Below, one piece after another: positions 18,015 to 27,863 of a stretch of DNA of 52,668 nucleotides (positions within the stretch are counted from its first letter, which is position 1; every line of letters starts with the position of its first letter). Both the position numbers and the translations under genes were made by a program. The stretch covers positions 26,412 through 79,079 of the forward strand of contig NZ_BBPP01000007.1 of NCBI RefSeq assembly GCF_000787835.1, in the 5' to 3' direction. Source of the DNA: Streptacidiphilus melanogenes (GTDB lineage: Bacteria > Actinomycetota > Actinomycetes > Streptomycetales > Streptomycetaceae). Below the pieces are notes generated by a model, which was not told the origin of the DNA, made no database searches, and worked only from the letters and a program-made list of their open reading frames with translations.

Positions 18015-18716
18015 ATGCAACTGCCGCTGCATTTCGGAACCGGACGCACCGCCCTGCTCTTCATGCTGGTGGCCTTCGTCGCCACCTTCACGCTCACCCG
18101 CCTGATCGTGCGCATGATCCGCTCCGGTCGCGGACCCTTCGGGAACGTCGCGGTCGGCGAGGTCCACGTCCATCACCTGGTGCCTGGGATCTTCCTGCTG
18201 CTGCTCTCCGGGGTGGTGGTGTTCCTCGCCGTCCCGCACGGCCTCTTCCGCGACTGCGTGGCGGCCGCCTTCGGCGTGGGCGCGGCACTGACCCTGGACG
18301 AGTACGCGCTGTGGCTGCACCTGTCCGACGTCTACTGGGCAGACGAGGGCCGCAAGTCCGTCGACACCGTCGTCGGCGTCGCCGCCCTCGGCGGGATCGG
18401 GCTGCTGGTCTCCAACCCGTTCTCGCGGCAGCCGGGGGAGGGGACCTGGTTCTTCGTCACCTTCATCCTGATCAACTGCGCTCTGTCGGTGATCTCCGTC
18501 CTCAAGGGGCGGTTCTTCCTGGGCGTCGCTGGTGTGCTGTTCCCCTTCCTCGCGCTGTGGGGGGCGCTGCGGCTCGGCTACCCGGGCTCGCCGTGGGGCC
18601 GGCGCTTCTACCGCGAGGGCGGGAACAAGCGCGCCCGCGCCGAGCGCCGCGCCTCCAAGCGGCGGCTCTCGGAACGGCTGAAGGCCTTGGTCAGCGGCCT
18701 GCCCGAGCGTCGCTGA
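18015..18716 (+). CDS. Integral membrane protein, unknown function
   Basis: A 233-residue protein with about five or six hydrophobic segments. Two conserved-looking polar stretches face the membrane: GEVHVHHLVPGIFLL (three His) and LDEYALWLHLSDVYW (acidic and His). The C-terminus is a basic tail of about 40 residues, rich in Arg and Lys. The HVHH and DEYALWLH motifs recur in an actinobacterial membrane family that I recognise but cannot name; the histidines and acids could bind metal, which is inference. The gene follows serB by 36 bp with only a weak binding site (GAGGG right before the ATG). Confidence 0.75.
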   Translation: MQLPLHFGTGRTALLFMLVAFVATFTLTRLIVRMIRSGRGPFGNVAVGEVHVHHLVPGIFLLLLSGVVVFLAVPHGLFRDCVAAAFGVGAALTLDEYALWLHLSDVYWADEGRKSVDTVVGVAALGGIGLLVSNPFSRQPGEGTWFFVTFILINCALSVISVLKGRFFLGVAGVLFPFLALWGALRLGYPGSPWGRRFYREGGNKRARAERRASKRRLSERLKALVSGLPERR

Positions 18717-18759
18717 GCCGTACCCGTGCTCCGGCCCGCACCTGTGCCTGTGCCCGTTC

Positions 18760-20466
<1,707 letters not shown>

Positions 20467-20578
20467 TCAACGGAGGTGGTGCTCGGTCCGGTCACGCAGC
20501 GGCGGGATCTGGAATCTCGCCCCGGGAGGTGGAGAAGTCAAGAGCGAACGCCGGTTCGGCGCCGTCGGCCCGGGTGGG

Positions 20579-21439
20579 TCAGTCCTGCCGGGGCGGCAGC
20601 CCGATCGGGTTCGCCCGCGGCGGGACCCCGGCGGCGCGCAACCGCGCCACCGGCTCGGCGAGCCCGTCGAGCAGTCGGTCCGTCGCCTCGGCGGTCACCG
20701 GACGAAGCAGCCGTGCGGCCAGGCGGTCCGTCGCGTCCTCTACGGCCTGTCGCAGCTCACGCCCACCGACCGTGGCCTGGGCGTCGGCGTCCACCAGGCC
20801 GCGTGCGCGCAGCCGTTCGGCGGCCGCGGCCCACTCGTCCTCGGTCCAGCCACGGTCCGTGCGCATCGTCTCGGCCGGCACCCGACCCGTCGCGGCGGCG
20901 AGCACCAGTGACTCCAGACCGTCCAGCTCCCGGTCGGCGAGCGCGGCAAGGTGCGCGTCGCCGCGGAACTCCCGCAGACCGGTGGTCAGTTGCCACAGCC
21001 GCTCGACCGGGTCCGCGATCCGCTCGGCGAGCGGCTGGTTGGCGGCGAACAGCGGCCGGGCCAAGGTGGGCGCGTCCGCGACCATGGCCGCCATCGGCGC
21101 CGCCAACTCCCCGGCCAGCGCGTCGATCCCCGGCACCGCACGGCGGAGCGCCGCGGCGGCTCCCCGGGCCCGCTCCGCCAGAGCCCGTTCCGGTGTCACC
21201 GCCTCCCAGGCCGCCGGCAGCGACCGTTCGACGCTGCGTGGCGCGAACGCCCCGAGCACCGATCCGGCGATCGCCGCGCCGACCGGACCCAACGGGCCGA
21301 CCCGCATCGCGAAGTAGCCCATCCAGAAGCCCTTGAGGCCCATCGCCCGGCCGAGGCCCCGGCACTCGGGGTCGAAGTAGACGACGGCGTGCAGGGGTTC
21401 GGTCCGCAGCCACAGTGCGCGTGCGAGGGTCGAGGTCAT
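20579..21439 (-). CDS. SCO6745-family protein
   Basis: A 286-residue Ala- and Leu-rich helical protein beginning MTSTLARALWLRTEPLHAVVYF. The opening LHAVVYFDPECRGLGRAMGLKGFWMGYFAMRVGPLGPV is the hallmark of the SCO6745 family, a widespread actinobacterial group resembling SalK-like proteins from biosynthetic clusters; no activity is established. The C-terminal half (WTEDEWAAAAERLRARGLVDADA) looks like a winged-helix-type helical domain. The same frame stays open upstream for 700 bp, but the family N-terminus is at the ATG at 21439. It is divergent from the GNAT gene across 51 bp. Confidence 0.8.
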   Translation of the reverse strand: MTSTLARALWLRTEPLHAVVYFDPECRGLGRAMGLKGFWMGYFAMRVGPLGPVGAAIAGSVLGAFAPRSVERSLPAAWEAVTPERALAERARGAAAALRRAVPGIDALAGELAAPMAAMVADAPTLARPLFAANQPLAERIADPVERLWQLTTGLREFRGDAHLAALADRELDGLESLVLAAATGRVPAETMRTDRGWTEDEWAAAAERLRARGLVDADAQATVGGRELRQAVEDATDRLAARLLRPVTAEATDRLLDGLAEPVARLRAAGVPPRANPIGLPPRQD

Positions 21440-21490
21440 GCGCACGACGCTACCCGGCCCGAACCCCGCCGGGTGGGCGAAGATCGACGC

Positions 21491-22054
21491 ATGACCGAGC
21501 TCACACCTGCCTACCGGGTCCGCCGCATCGAGCCGGGGGAGTGGCGCGAGCTGCGCGCCCTGCGCCTGGAGGCGCTCCGGGACGCGCCGACGGCGTTCAG
21601 CATCACCTACGCCGCCAGTGAGGCGCTGCCGGACGACGCCTGGCGCGCCCAGGCCGCCGAGGCGGCCACCGGCGCGTCCACGGCCCTCTTCGTCGCGGTC
21701 GGCCCCGACGGCTCCTGGCTCGGCACGGCCGGAGCCGCGCCCATCCCGGACGTCCCGGACCACGCGCACGTCCACGGCGTCTACGTCACCCCCGCCCACC
21801 GGGGCCGCTCCGGACCGGCGGCCGACCTGGTGGCGGCAGCCGTCGCGTTCGCCCGCACCCACATCGACGTCGGCCACCTCACGCTGGGCGTCCACGAGTC
21901 CAACGCCCGCGCGCAGGCCTTCTACCTCCGCGTCGGGTTCGTCCCGACCGGTCTGGAGGTCCCCTACCCGCTCGACCCGGCCGAGCGCCTGCGCATCCTC
22001 GGCTATCCGGGCTTCCGTGACCGGGCGGCGGCTAGGCCCACCGACACTAGTTGA
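21491..22054 (+). CDS. GNAT-family N-acetyltransferase
   Basis: A 187-residue acetyltransferase. Motif A is HGVYVTPAHRGRSGPAADLVAAAVAFA, containing a variant of the R/Q-x-x-G-x-G/A acetyl-CoA loop, followed by motif B LGVHESNARAQAFYLRVGFVPTGLEVPYP. The N-terminus ALRLEALRDAPTAF is typical of the RimI-like/antibiotic-type subgroup that acts on small molecules. The acceptor is unknown. The stop codon lies inside the TTGACA hexamer of the next promoter, so the following gene is probably transcribed separately. Confidence 0.85.
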   Translation: MTELTPAYRVRRIEPGEWRELRALRLEALRDAPTAFSITYAASEALPDDAWRAQAAEAATGASTALFVAVGPDGSWLGTAGAAPIPDVPDHAHVHGVYVTPAHRGRSGPAADLVAAAVAFARTHIDVGHLTLGVHESNARAQAFYLRVGFVPTGLEVPYPLDPAERLRILGYPGFRDRAAARPTDTS

Positions 22055-22080
22055 CAGAGGACTAGTCTCAATGCAACTAT
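22043..22080 (+). promoter_or_regulatory. Vegetative-type promoter overlapped by an inverted repeat
   Basis: TTGACA (22051-22056) and AACTAT (22075-22080), 18 bp apart, form a good housekeeping promoter for the gene at 22162. Two ACTAGT hexamers (22046-22051 and 22061-22066) lie within an imperfect inverted repeat, GACACTAGT / ACTAGTCTC (8 of 9 matching), that covers the -35 box. The arrangement suggests repression by a dimeric regulator. Confidence 0.6.
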
Positions 22081-22161
22081 AGAGCCATCGAAAGGAACGG
22101 CCCCGCACCGACGGAGCACCGAACAACCACAGTCCTCGCACGCACGGAAGGGTCCACTGAC

Positions 22162-22659
22162 ATGGCCGAGTACACGTTCACCCCGACCAGGCACGTCGAG
22201 CGCTTCAACGTCGACCACACGGTCGTCAAGCGGCTGGGCCACTGGACCACCGCCGACTCCTTCGAGATCCGCGCCCGCGGCGGCGCCGTGGTCCTCGACC
22301 TCCGCTCGCCCGAGCTGCCCGCCGACCTCGAGATCCACGTCGACCTGCGCCGCGCCTCGGTCAAGCTGCTGCTGCCGGAGGAGACCGAGGTGGACCACTG
22401 GGACGTGCAGTGGACCGGCCGCGGCAAGGTGAAGGACGCCGAGAAGGGCACCGCACTCCCCGCCACCCGCCGGGTCCGCCTCGTCGGCGCCGCCGACAAC
22501 AGCGAGATCCGCGTGCTGCGGGCCGGCGTCGCCGCCGTCGCCGCGATCTTCACCCGGGAGTGGCTCGACGATGCCCGCCGCGCCCGCAAGGAGGGCCGCC
22601 TCCCCACCCTCGACGACCCGACCCGCAACCCCTACGGTGACCCGCACCGCGCGGCCTGA
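22162..22659 (+). CDS. Conserved small soluble protein, unknown function
   Basis: A 165-residue protein starting MAEYTFTPTRHVERFNVDHT. It is dominated by short beta-strand-like alternations (SFEIRARGGAVVLDLRS, VDLRRASVKLLLP, RRVRLVGAADNSEIRVLRAG) and ends with a charged helix (TREWLDDARRARKEGRLPTLDDPTRN). It resembles actinobacterial proteins I have seen annotated only as hypothetical and recalls DUF4097-like repetitive beta folds. It is expressed from its own, probably regulated, promoter, and a strong terminator follows. Confidence 0.75.
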   Translation: MAEYTFTPTRHVERFNVDHTVVKRLGHWTTADSFEIRARGGAVVLDLRSPELPADLEIHVDLRRASVKLLLPEETEVDHWDVQWTGRGKVKDAEKGTALPATRRVRLVGAADNSEIRVLRAGVAAVAAIFTREWLDDARRARKEGRLPTLDDPTRNPYGDPHRAA

Positions 22660-22675
22660 GACCCGCGACCGATCG

Positions 22676-22720
22676 AAGCCCGAGCGGGGCGACCGGACAC
22701 CGGCCGCCCCGCTCGGGCTT
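22676..22720 (+). terminator. Intrinsic terminator
   Basis: A 21-bp stem with one mismatch (arms begin AAGCCCGAGCGGGGCG) and an ACA loop is followed by TCTGCCTT. It separates the 165-residue gene from the WXG/toxin operon. Confidence 0.85.
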
Positions 22721-22789
22721 TCTGCCTTCCCTCGGACCTCTCGATAGGATGCGTGCCGCCACGTTCCGTGACCAGCATGGGGGATTGCC

Positions 22790-23503
22790 TTGGCGGTGGA
22801 CGACCTGCCGGGTCCGGTGGTGACCTTCCTCAACGTGATCGGCGTCCCCTGGCCTTACCTCAACGAGGACGACGTCCGTCAGTTCGCGACGATGGTCCGC
22901 GAGTTCGGACAGGCCGTCGAGCAGACCCACCAGGACGCGACCGCGGCGATCGCCGGCTTCGCCCAGGCCTACCAGGGCGCGGCCACCCAGCGGATGCAGT
23001 CGGGCTGGGCACAGCTCTCCGAGCGGCACGTCCACGAGCTGGTCGAGGGCTGCGGCATCCTTGCGGACGCGTTGGACCTCGGCGCGGAGGTGATCGTCGC
23101 GCAGAAGGTCGAGGCGATCGCTGAACTGGTCGCCATGGCGGCCGCGTTCGTCGCCGACCAGGCGGCCGCCGTGGCCACCGCAGGGCTCGCCGAGGCGGCG
23201 GTCCCGGTGATCGTCGAGGCGGGCAGGAAGCTGCTGGAGACCCTCAAGCAGCAGATCATCCAGTACGTCACCGGCGAGATCGTCGAGGCCGCGGCCAAGC
23301 CGCTGTTCGCGAGGATCGAGGCCGCCGTGTCCGGTCTCGACTGGTCGCAGACCTCCACCGCCACCGACGGCGGCGCCGTCGAGGGCTTCTCGATCGACCA
23401 CGAGGCCGCCCGCGCCCACCTGGACGTCCTGCGCGGACACGCGGAGACCTTCCGCGGCCACGCGCAAAGGCTGCACGGCGGTCTCGAGGGGCTGGCCTTC
23501 TGA
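22790..23503 (+). CDS. WXG100-like N-terminal domain protein (type VII-type partner)
   Basis: A 237-residue mostly helical protein. After a short leader (LPGPVVTFLNVIGVPWPYL), residues about 27-85 form a helical hairpin with FAQAYQGAATQRMQSGWAQL at the turn, a WXG100-like arrangement with YQG in place of WxG. Residues about 110-185 are Ala-rich helices (VAMAAAFVADQAAAVATAGLA) that may be membrane-active or coiled. Proteins like this precede secreted toxins in actinobacterial operons. The TTG start has GGGGGA five bases upstream; a GTG six bases later is the alternative. The stop overlaps the next ATG (TGATG). Confidence 0.7.
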   Translation: MAVDDLPGPVVTFLNVIGVPWPYLNEDDVRQFATMVREFGQAVEQTHQDATAAIAGFAQAYQGAATQRMQSGWAQLSERHVHELVEGCGILADALDLGAEVIVAQKVEAIAELVAMAAAFVADQAAAVATAGLAEAAVPVIVEAGRKLLETLKQQIIQYVTGEIVEAAAKPLFARIEAAVSGLDWSQTSTATDGGAVEGFSIDHEAARAHLDVLRGHAETFRGHAQRLHGGLEGLAF

Positions 23504-24597
23504 TGGCCGCGGGCGGCGAGGAGAAGGCTGTCTTCCACGCACTGAGGCGCGACGCCCAGGACGCACTGCCGAAGATCGCCGAGAGGAACGCGCACGTCGT
23601 CGACTCGGCGGTGGAGAAGGGCTCGAAGAACCTCGCCGACCACGCGGAGAACGAGGCGCGGACCGCGGAGGACTTCCGGTCCAGGCTGCCGAAGGACAAG
23701 CCGCCGCTGCCGTCCCCGCGGACGACTTCCTCCGGGGCCTCGGCGGACGCCCCGGGACCGGTCCCCGAAGTCCCGGTCCACGCCAACAGGATCGAGCAGG
23801 CCCTCGTCCAGGACGACGGCACGGCCGCCGCCGACCTCTCCCGGCCGCGGTTCGGCAACGACGCACTGCGCGACTCGCCGAACTTCGACGACGAGATCGA
23901 CAAGGCCCTGGAGGGCACCGGCCTCGGCCGCGAGGAGTACGACCGGCTGCGCCTGCGCCCCACAAGCGACCTGACGCCGGAACAGATCCGCCAGGTGGGC
24001 GAGGTCCGCAACCGGATCCGGATCGGCGACGGGCAGATCGTCACCAAGGTCGTCAACAGGAGGCTGGTCGACGGCTACCTGGACAACGACCACGACCTGT
24101 TCGGCCCCGACACGTTCGACCCGACCACCTTCGGGAACTCCATCGCCCGCGGCACCGACACGGCCGACCTGACCACCCCGGCCCACCTGCGCGACGGCCT
24201 CGCCCTGGACGACAAGGGCCAGGGCTGGACACCTGTCCCGGAGGGCGCCCCCGAGGCCTACCAACTGCGATTCCCGGCCCCCAAGGGCCTCGGCGACCGC
24301 GCCGCGCCCAGCTACGGCGCGGTCGGCGACCCGAAGACCGACCCCAAAACCGACCCCTCGCCACAGCAACGGGCGAATGCGGTCGCCACGATCGCCTCCG
24401 GGCACGACGCGACCGGCTCGGTGATGGAGGATCCCTTCACCGGCACCGGCTACACCGCGGGCGGCGTTCCGGAGTGGCTGGCCCCGAGAGGGACGAACTT
24501 CGGTGCGCGCGCGGAGATCTGGAGGATGACCCCGGACGGCGGGGAGTCGATGGTGGGCTACTACTACAAGGGCGTCTGGAACAGGGTCGATGGCTGA
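23503..24597 (+). CDS. Putative polymorphic toxin with novel C-terminal domain
   Basis: A 364-residue protein. Residues 1-65 are a charged helical export-type region, 66-95 a Pro/Ser linker, 96-200 a helical middle, and about 215-364 a compact C-terminal domain. The last part carries LRF (255-257), DPFTGTGYT (310-318), VPEWL, GARAEIWRM (334-342) and GYYYKGVW. The order R, then S/T-rich turn, then Glu recalls ADP-ribosyltransferase folds, but I cannot assign a family. The gene is coupled to the WXG-like gene upstream and overlaps the small gene downstream by 8 bp. The same C-terminal motifs recur in the product of the gene at 25021. Confidence 0.65.
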   Translation: MAAGGEEKAVFHALRRDAQDALPKIAERNAHVVDSAVEKGSKNLADHAENEARTAEDFRSRLPKDKPPLPSPRTTSSGASADAPGPVPEVPVHANRIEQALVQDDGTAAADLSRPRFGNDALRDSPNFDDEIDKALEGTGLGREEYDRLRLRPTSDLTPEQIRQVGEVRNRIRIGDGQIVTKVVNRRLVDGYLDNDHDLFGPDTFDPTTFGNSIARGTDTADLTTPAHLRDGLALDDKGQGWTPVPEGAPEAYQLRFPAPKGLGDRAAPSYGAVGDPKTDPKTDPSPQQRANAVATIASGHDATGSVMEDPFTGTGYTAGGVPEWLAPRGTNFGARAEIWRMTPDGGESMVGYYYKGVWNRVDG

Positions 24598-25024
24598 GAG
24601 ACGGCGGTACCGGGCCGGGGAGTTCGCGGTCCACCAGGGGAACCTCTACGCCGTCTTCGGCGACGGCGACTCCTCCCGGGTCTCCCTCGCACTCATCGAG
24701 GAGGGCGATCCCGTCCCGGCGGATCTCACGCCGGATCCGAACGCCCCCACCCGGGTCTTCTTCGCCGCGCCCGAGCAGCTCGAGGCCTGGTATCGCACCC
24801 GGTGGACCTTCCGGTGGCACGGCCAGCCGTTCGACGCCGTGGGCTCCGCGGGGGGACAGATCACGGGCTGGTACGCGGGGCAGGAACTGTGGCGGGTCGC
24901 GGACCACCTGCGCCGTATCGAAGCCGACGCGTACCTGGGTACCTTCCCCCTCGACGAGATCAGAGGCCTCACCGAGCACCGGACGGACCTGCTGGCGGAA
25001 TGGAAGGAAGAGCACCACCGATGA
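24590..25024 (+). CDS. Putative immunity protein for the upstream toxin
   Basis: A 144-residue acidic, soluble protein. Key stretches are GEFAVHQGNLYAVFGDGD (10-27), PTRVFFAAPEQLEAWYRTRW (53-72) and FDAVGSAGGQITGWYAG (81-97). Its small size, position directly after the toxin-like gene, 8-bp overlap and coupled translation are typical of immunity genes. A related domain forms the C-terminal half of the next gene product. The ATG at 24590 has GGGTCG nearby but relies on coupling. The immunity role is inferred from context. Confidence 0.6.
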   Translation: MAERRRYRAGEFAVHQGNLYAVFGDGDSSRVSLALIEEGDPVPADLTPDPNAPTRVFFAAPEQLEAWYRTRWTFRWHGQPFDAVGSAGGQITGWYAGQELWRVADHLRRIEADAYLGTFPLDEIRGLTEHRTDLLAEWKEEHHR

Positions 25025-25974
25025 CCACCACCCCGGGCCTCACCCCGCGGACGATCATGCAGCTGCCGATCACCCGCGCCCTCGCGCGGCAGTACGTCGG
25101 CAACGCGGTCGTACCGGGGCTGTTCGAGCCCTTCCGGATGTGGGGGCTGTGCTCCCGGATGGTCGACGTGGCGCGCGTCGACTCCGGCGCGCAGGCGCGC
25201 GCGGTCCACGGCCTGACCGAGGCGGGTGCCGACTTCCCGGCGGGCGACGGGCTGTTCGTGATCCGGTTCCTGGCGGGCTGGCCCGGCCTCTTCCGCGCGT
25301 CCTTCGGCGGGCGGACGACCGAGAGTGCGGCCCGGCTGGGCTCCACCCTCGTCCTCCCGGACCCGTTCCTCGGCACGGGGTACACCAGGTACGCCCCGGC
25401 GGCCGTGCCCGAGTACTGGATGGAACTCGCGGAGGCGCCGATCGGCGCCGAGATCTGGCACATGGCCGAGGAGGGCGGCGAGGGTTACGAGGTCGGCCTG
25501 GCCGCCTACGCGGGCCGCTACGCCGGCTGGCGCTCCTACCCCGCCGCCGAGCGGCGCGGCCTCACCCCCGGCGGCGCCGCACAGGTGCCCGCCGGCAGCG
25601 TGGACCGCGGCCTGACCGCTGTCCACCAGGGCGCCCCGTACCCGTCCGACTTCGGGCCGGACGCGGGCGAGCTGACCTCCTACCGCACCGCGGACGACGG
25701 CTCGGTGATGTCCCGCCGCCTCGCCGAGGGCCAGTGCGACGAGGTCCTCTACCGGCGCCTGCTCACCATCTGGCGCGAGGCCCCCTTCGAGGTCCTGGCC
25801 CTCGACGCGGACACCGCCACGCTCGCGCTCACCACCGGCAACGCGGAACAGGCCGCCGACCTGGGCCTCACCCCGGCAGGCCGCCACGCCTGGCGAACCC
25901 GGGCCCCGAGGTCGGAACTGGGCGAGCTGACCGAGGAAACCCGCCGGATCGGCGTCCAGCCACAGCTCGGCTGA
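25021..25974 (+). CDS. Fusion of toxin-like domain and immunity-like domain
   Basis: A 317-residue protein whose two halves each resemble one of the two preceding genes. Residues 78-165 (FVIRFLAGWPGLF ... LPDPFLGTGYT ... VPEYWMELA ... GAEIWHMAEEGGEGYEVGLAAY) match the C-terminal domain of the 364-residue protein in motif order and spacing. Residues 195-285 (RGLTAVHQGAPY ... DEVLYRRLLTIWREAPFEVLALD ... TTGNAEQAADLG) match the 144-residue protein. The start overlaps the previous stop as ATGA. Such a fusion could be an inactive decoy, a self-neutralised effector or a broad immunity protein; this is inference. Confidence 0.65.
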   Translation: MTTTPGLTPRTIMQLPITRALARQYVGNAVVPGLFEPFRMWGLCSRMVDVARVDSGAQARAVHGLTEAGADFPAGDGLFVIRFLAGWPGLFRASFGGRTTESAARLGSTLVLPDPFLGTGYTRYAPAAVPEYWMELAEAPIGAEIWHMAEEGGEGYEVGLAAYAGRYAGWRSYPAAERRGLTPGGAAQVPAGSVDRGLTAVHQGAPYPSDFGPDAGELTSYRTADDGSVMSRRLAEGQCDEVLYRRLLTIWREAPFEVLALDADTATLALTTGNAEQAADLGLTPAGRHAWRTRAPRSELGELTEETRRIGVQPQLG

Positions 25975-26052
25975 GCCGGAGACGTCAGCGCAGAGCCGTC
26001 AGCGCAAAGCCGTCCGGTCGGCCGTCTGGCGTCTTCCGTCACCGGTCACCGG

Positions 26053-27393
26053 TCAGCCGGCGGCTTCGGCCGGGACGCCGATCGCCGGGGAGCTGAGCTT
26101 CCGTGCTCGACGCTGCCGCAGCGCGTGGAGGGCGAGCACGCCGAGGAAGGCGACGCCGACGAGGGTGTACAGCTCCCCCTGCAGGATCTGCGACCCGTGC
26201 CAGCCGAACTCGGCGTGGTTGTCGTAGGGGACCCACCAGATGATGCCCGAGGGCAGGGTGCCCGCCTGGGCGCCCTGGTAGCGGGGCCAGGCCGCGAAGA
26301 GCAGCAGCGCCGTGAGCGGCACGAGCCACCGAGGGTTCAGGACGCCACGGGCGCTCCGCGCGGCCCAGTCGGCGGCGACGATCAGCGCGGGCAGGATCCA
26401 CACCCAGTGGTGGGACCAGGAGATGGGCGAGGCCAGCAGCCCGACGACGCCGGTGACCAGGATCGCGGGCATCTCCTCGCCGCGCCGGTGCAGGCGTGCG
26501 GCGAGCAGGAGCCCGACCACGGCGACCGTGCCGGCGACCACGAACCACACCGCCTGGACGGCCGCGCCGCCGTGCAGAGCCCGGTCGATCATGCCGTGGA
26601 GCGACTGGTTGCCGACGTACTCGACCCCACCCATCCGCGCGGAGTCGAAGAACAGCCCGCCCCAGTACTGCCGCGCCTCCGTGGGGAACAGCGCGAACGA
26701 ACCGACGACGGTCAGCACGAACGTCCCGGTCGCGACCGCGGCGGCCCGCCAGCGGCGGGTGAGCAACAGGTAGGGGATGAAGACCGCCGGGACGAGCTTG
26801 AAGCCCGCCGCCAGACCGACGCCGACGCCCTTGCCGCGGAACCGGTCGGGCAGGCACAGGTCGGCGACCACGACCACCATGAGCCAGGCGTTGACCTGCC
26901 CGAAGGACAGCGTCTGCTGCACCGGCTCGGTCCCCAGCGCGATCCCACCCGCCAGCAGCGTCGCGCCGACGCGCCCCAGTGAGGCCCGGTGGCCCAGGCG
27001 CCCCAGGCACAGCCAGGCCGTCGTGAACAGCGCGAGGACCGTGCCGGCGGCCATCAGGACCTGGACGTGGACGAACTTGAGGAAGGAGGCGGCGGCGAAC
27101 ACCATCGCCGAGAACGGGGGATAGGTGAAGGGCAGCCGCACCCACGTGTAGCTGCCGGTGTACAGGTGGTCGCTGCTGCGCAGCGCCTTGCCGCCGTCGT
27201 AGTACACCTGCAGGTCCAGCGTGGACCCCATGCCGCTCCGGTGGCTGTCCATCCACGCCAGCCAGGCCCACAGCGCCGCGGTGGCGACGACCACACCGGG
27301 GACGATCAGCCAGGAGGGCAGGCCCCTCCGCCCGCTCTGTACACGAACGCGTTCCCGACTGACTGGCGGCTCTATGCCGGCCTCGGCGGCCAT
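26053..27393 (-). CDS. GT87-like polyprenol-dependent mannosyltransferase
   Basis: A 446-residue protein with about ten to twelve membrane segments. The first extracellular loop carries DLQVYYDGGKALRSSDHLYTGSYTWVRLPFTYPPFSAMVF, the acidic-motif loop and FTYPP signature of the GT87 / PimE-like GT-C family that uses polyprenyl-phosphate-mannose outside the membrane. SFGQVNAWLMV and ISWSHHWVWILPAL are further family motifs. It probably mannosylates a glycolipid or cell-envelope glycan. The start has AGGAGG seven bases before the ATG. It is convergent with the toxin operon. Confidence 0.87.
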   Translation of the reverse strand: MAAEAGIEPPVSRERVRVQSGRRGLPSWLIVPGVVVATAALWAWLAWMDSHRSGMGSTLDLQVYYDGGKALRSSDHLYTGSYTWVRLPFTYPPFSAMVFAAASFLKFVHVQVLMAAGTVLALFTTAWLCLGRLGHRASLGRVGATLLAGGIALGTEPVQQTLSFGQVNAWLMVVVVADLCLPDRFRGKGVGVGLAAGFKLVPAVFIPYLLLTRRWRAAAVATGTFVLTVVGSFALFPTEARQYWGGLFFDSARMGGVEYVGNQSLHGMIDRALHGGAAVQAVWFVVAGTVAVVGLLLAARLHRRGEEMPAILVTGVVGLLASPISWSHHWVWILPALIVAADWAARSARGVLNPRWLVPLTALLLFAAWPRYQGAQAGTLPSGIIWWVPYDNHAEFGWHGSQILQGELYTLVGVAFLGVLALHALRQRRARKLSSPAIGVPAEAAG

Positions 27394-27772
27394 GGTCCAT
27401 CCTCCTGCGTAACCGGCACCGCGCGGGGCCGTCGGCGTTCACCGGGCACTGCCGCGCCCTTGGCAGCCGCTACTGCGGGCATGTCGAAAACCGGTAGGGC
27501 TTCGGGAGGCTACCACGCCCAGTTGTGACCACCGGGTGGTTCGAATGCAACCCGGAACGGGCGAATTGCGATAAGACCGAGCGGGTTGCACACCTGGACC
27601 TTTGTCGTCCGCTTCCGCGCCGACTACTGGCATGGATCAGCGACCAGGTGCCGGTCGCGGCCCGACGGTCGGTGTTCGGGTTCGGCGACGTCATGGGAGC
27701 GATGCTCCTGCGCGGCGGCCAGGGCGACCCACCGGCGCCCACCATCGACGTTCCGCTGTTCGACCTCGACGG
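27394..27772. other. Intergenic stretch with a possible frameshifted ORF remnant
   Basis: No intact gene is evident in these 379 bp. On the plus strand, a frame from about 27586 (HTWTFVVRFRADYWHG) has coding-like third positions up to about 27634. A second frame then takes over the same bias (LLAWISDQVPVAARRSVFGFG and on to a TAG at 27774-27776). This looks like a short gene, about 64 residues, broken by one base change. I do not recognise it. Confidence 0.35.
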
Positions 27773-27863
27773 TTAGCCGCATCGAAGCCCGGCCCCGGCG
27801 GTCCGGGACCGGCGTCGCCGACGCGTAGTGGGCGACTTTCGGAACACTCGACCGGATCTCCGC

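Noticed and set aside
27520-27562. tRNA T-arm-like sequence (GGTTCGAATGC between GGGT and ACCC)
   Set aside because: No acceptor stem, D-arm or anticodon arm can be built around it, so it is not a tRNA or a convincing tRNA-derived att site.
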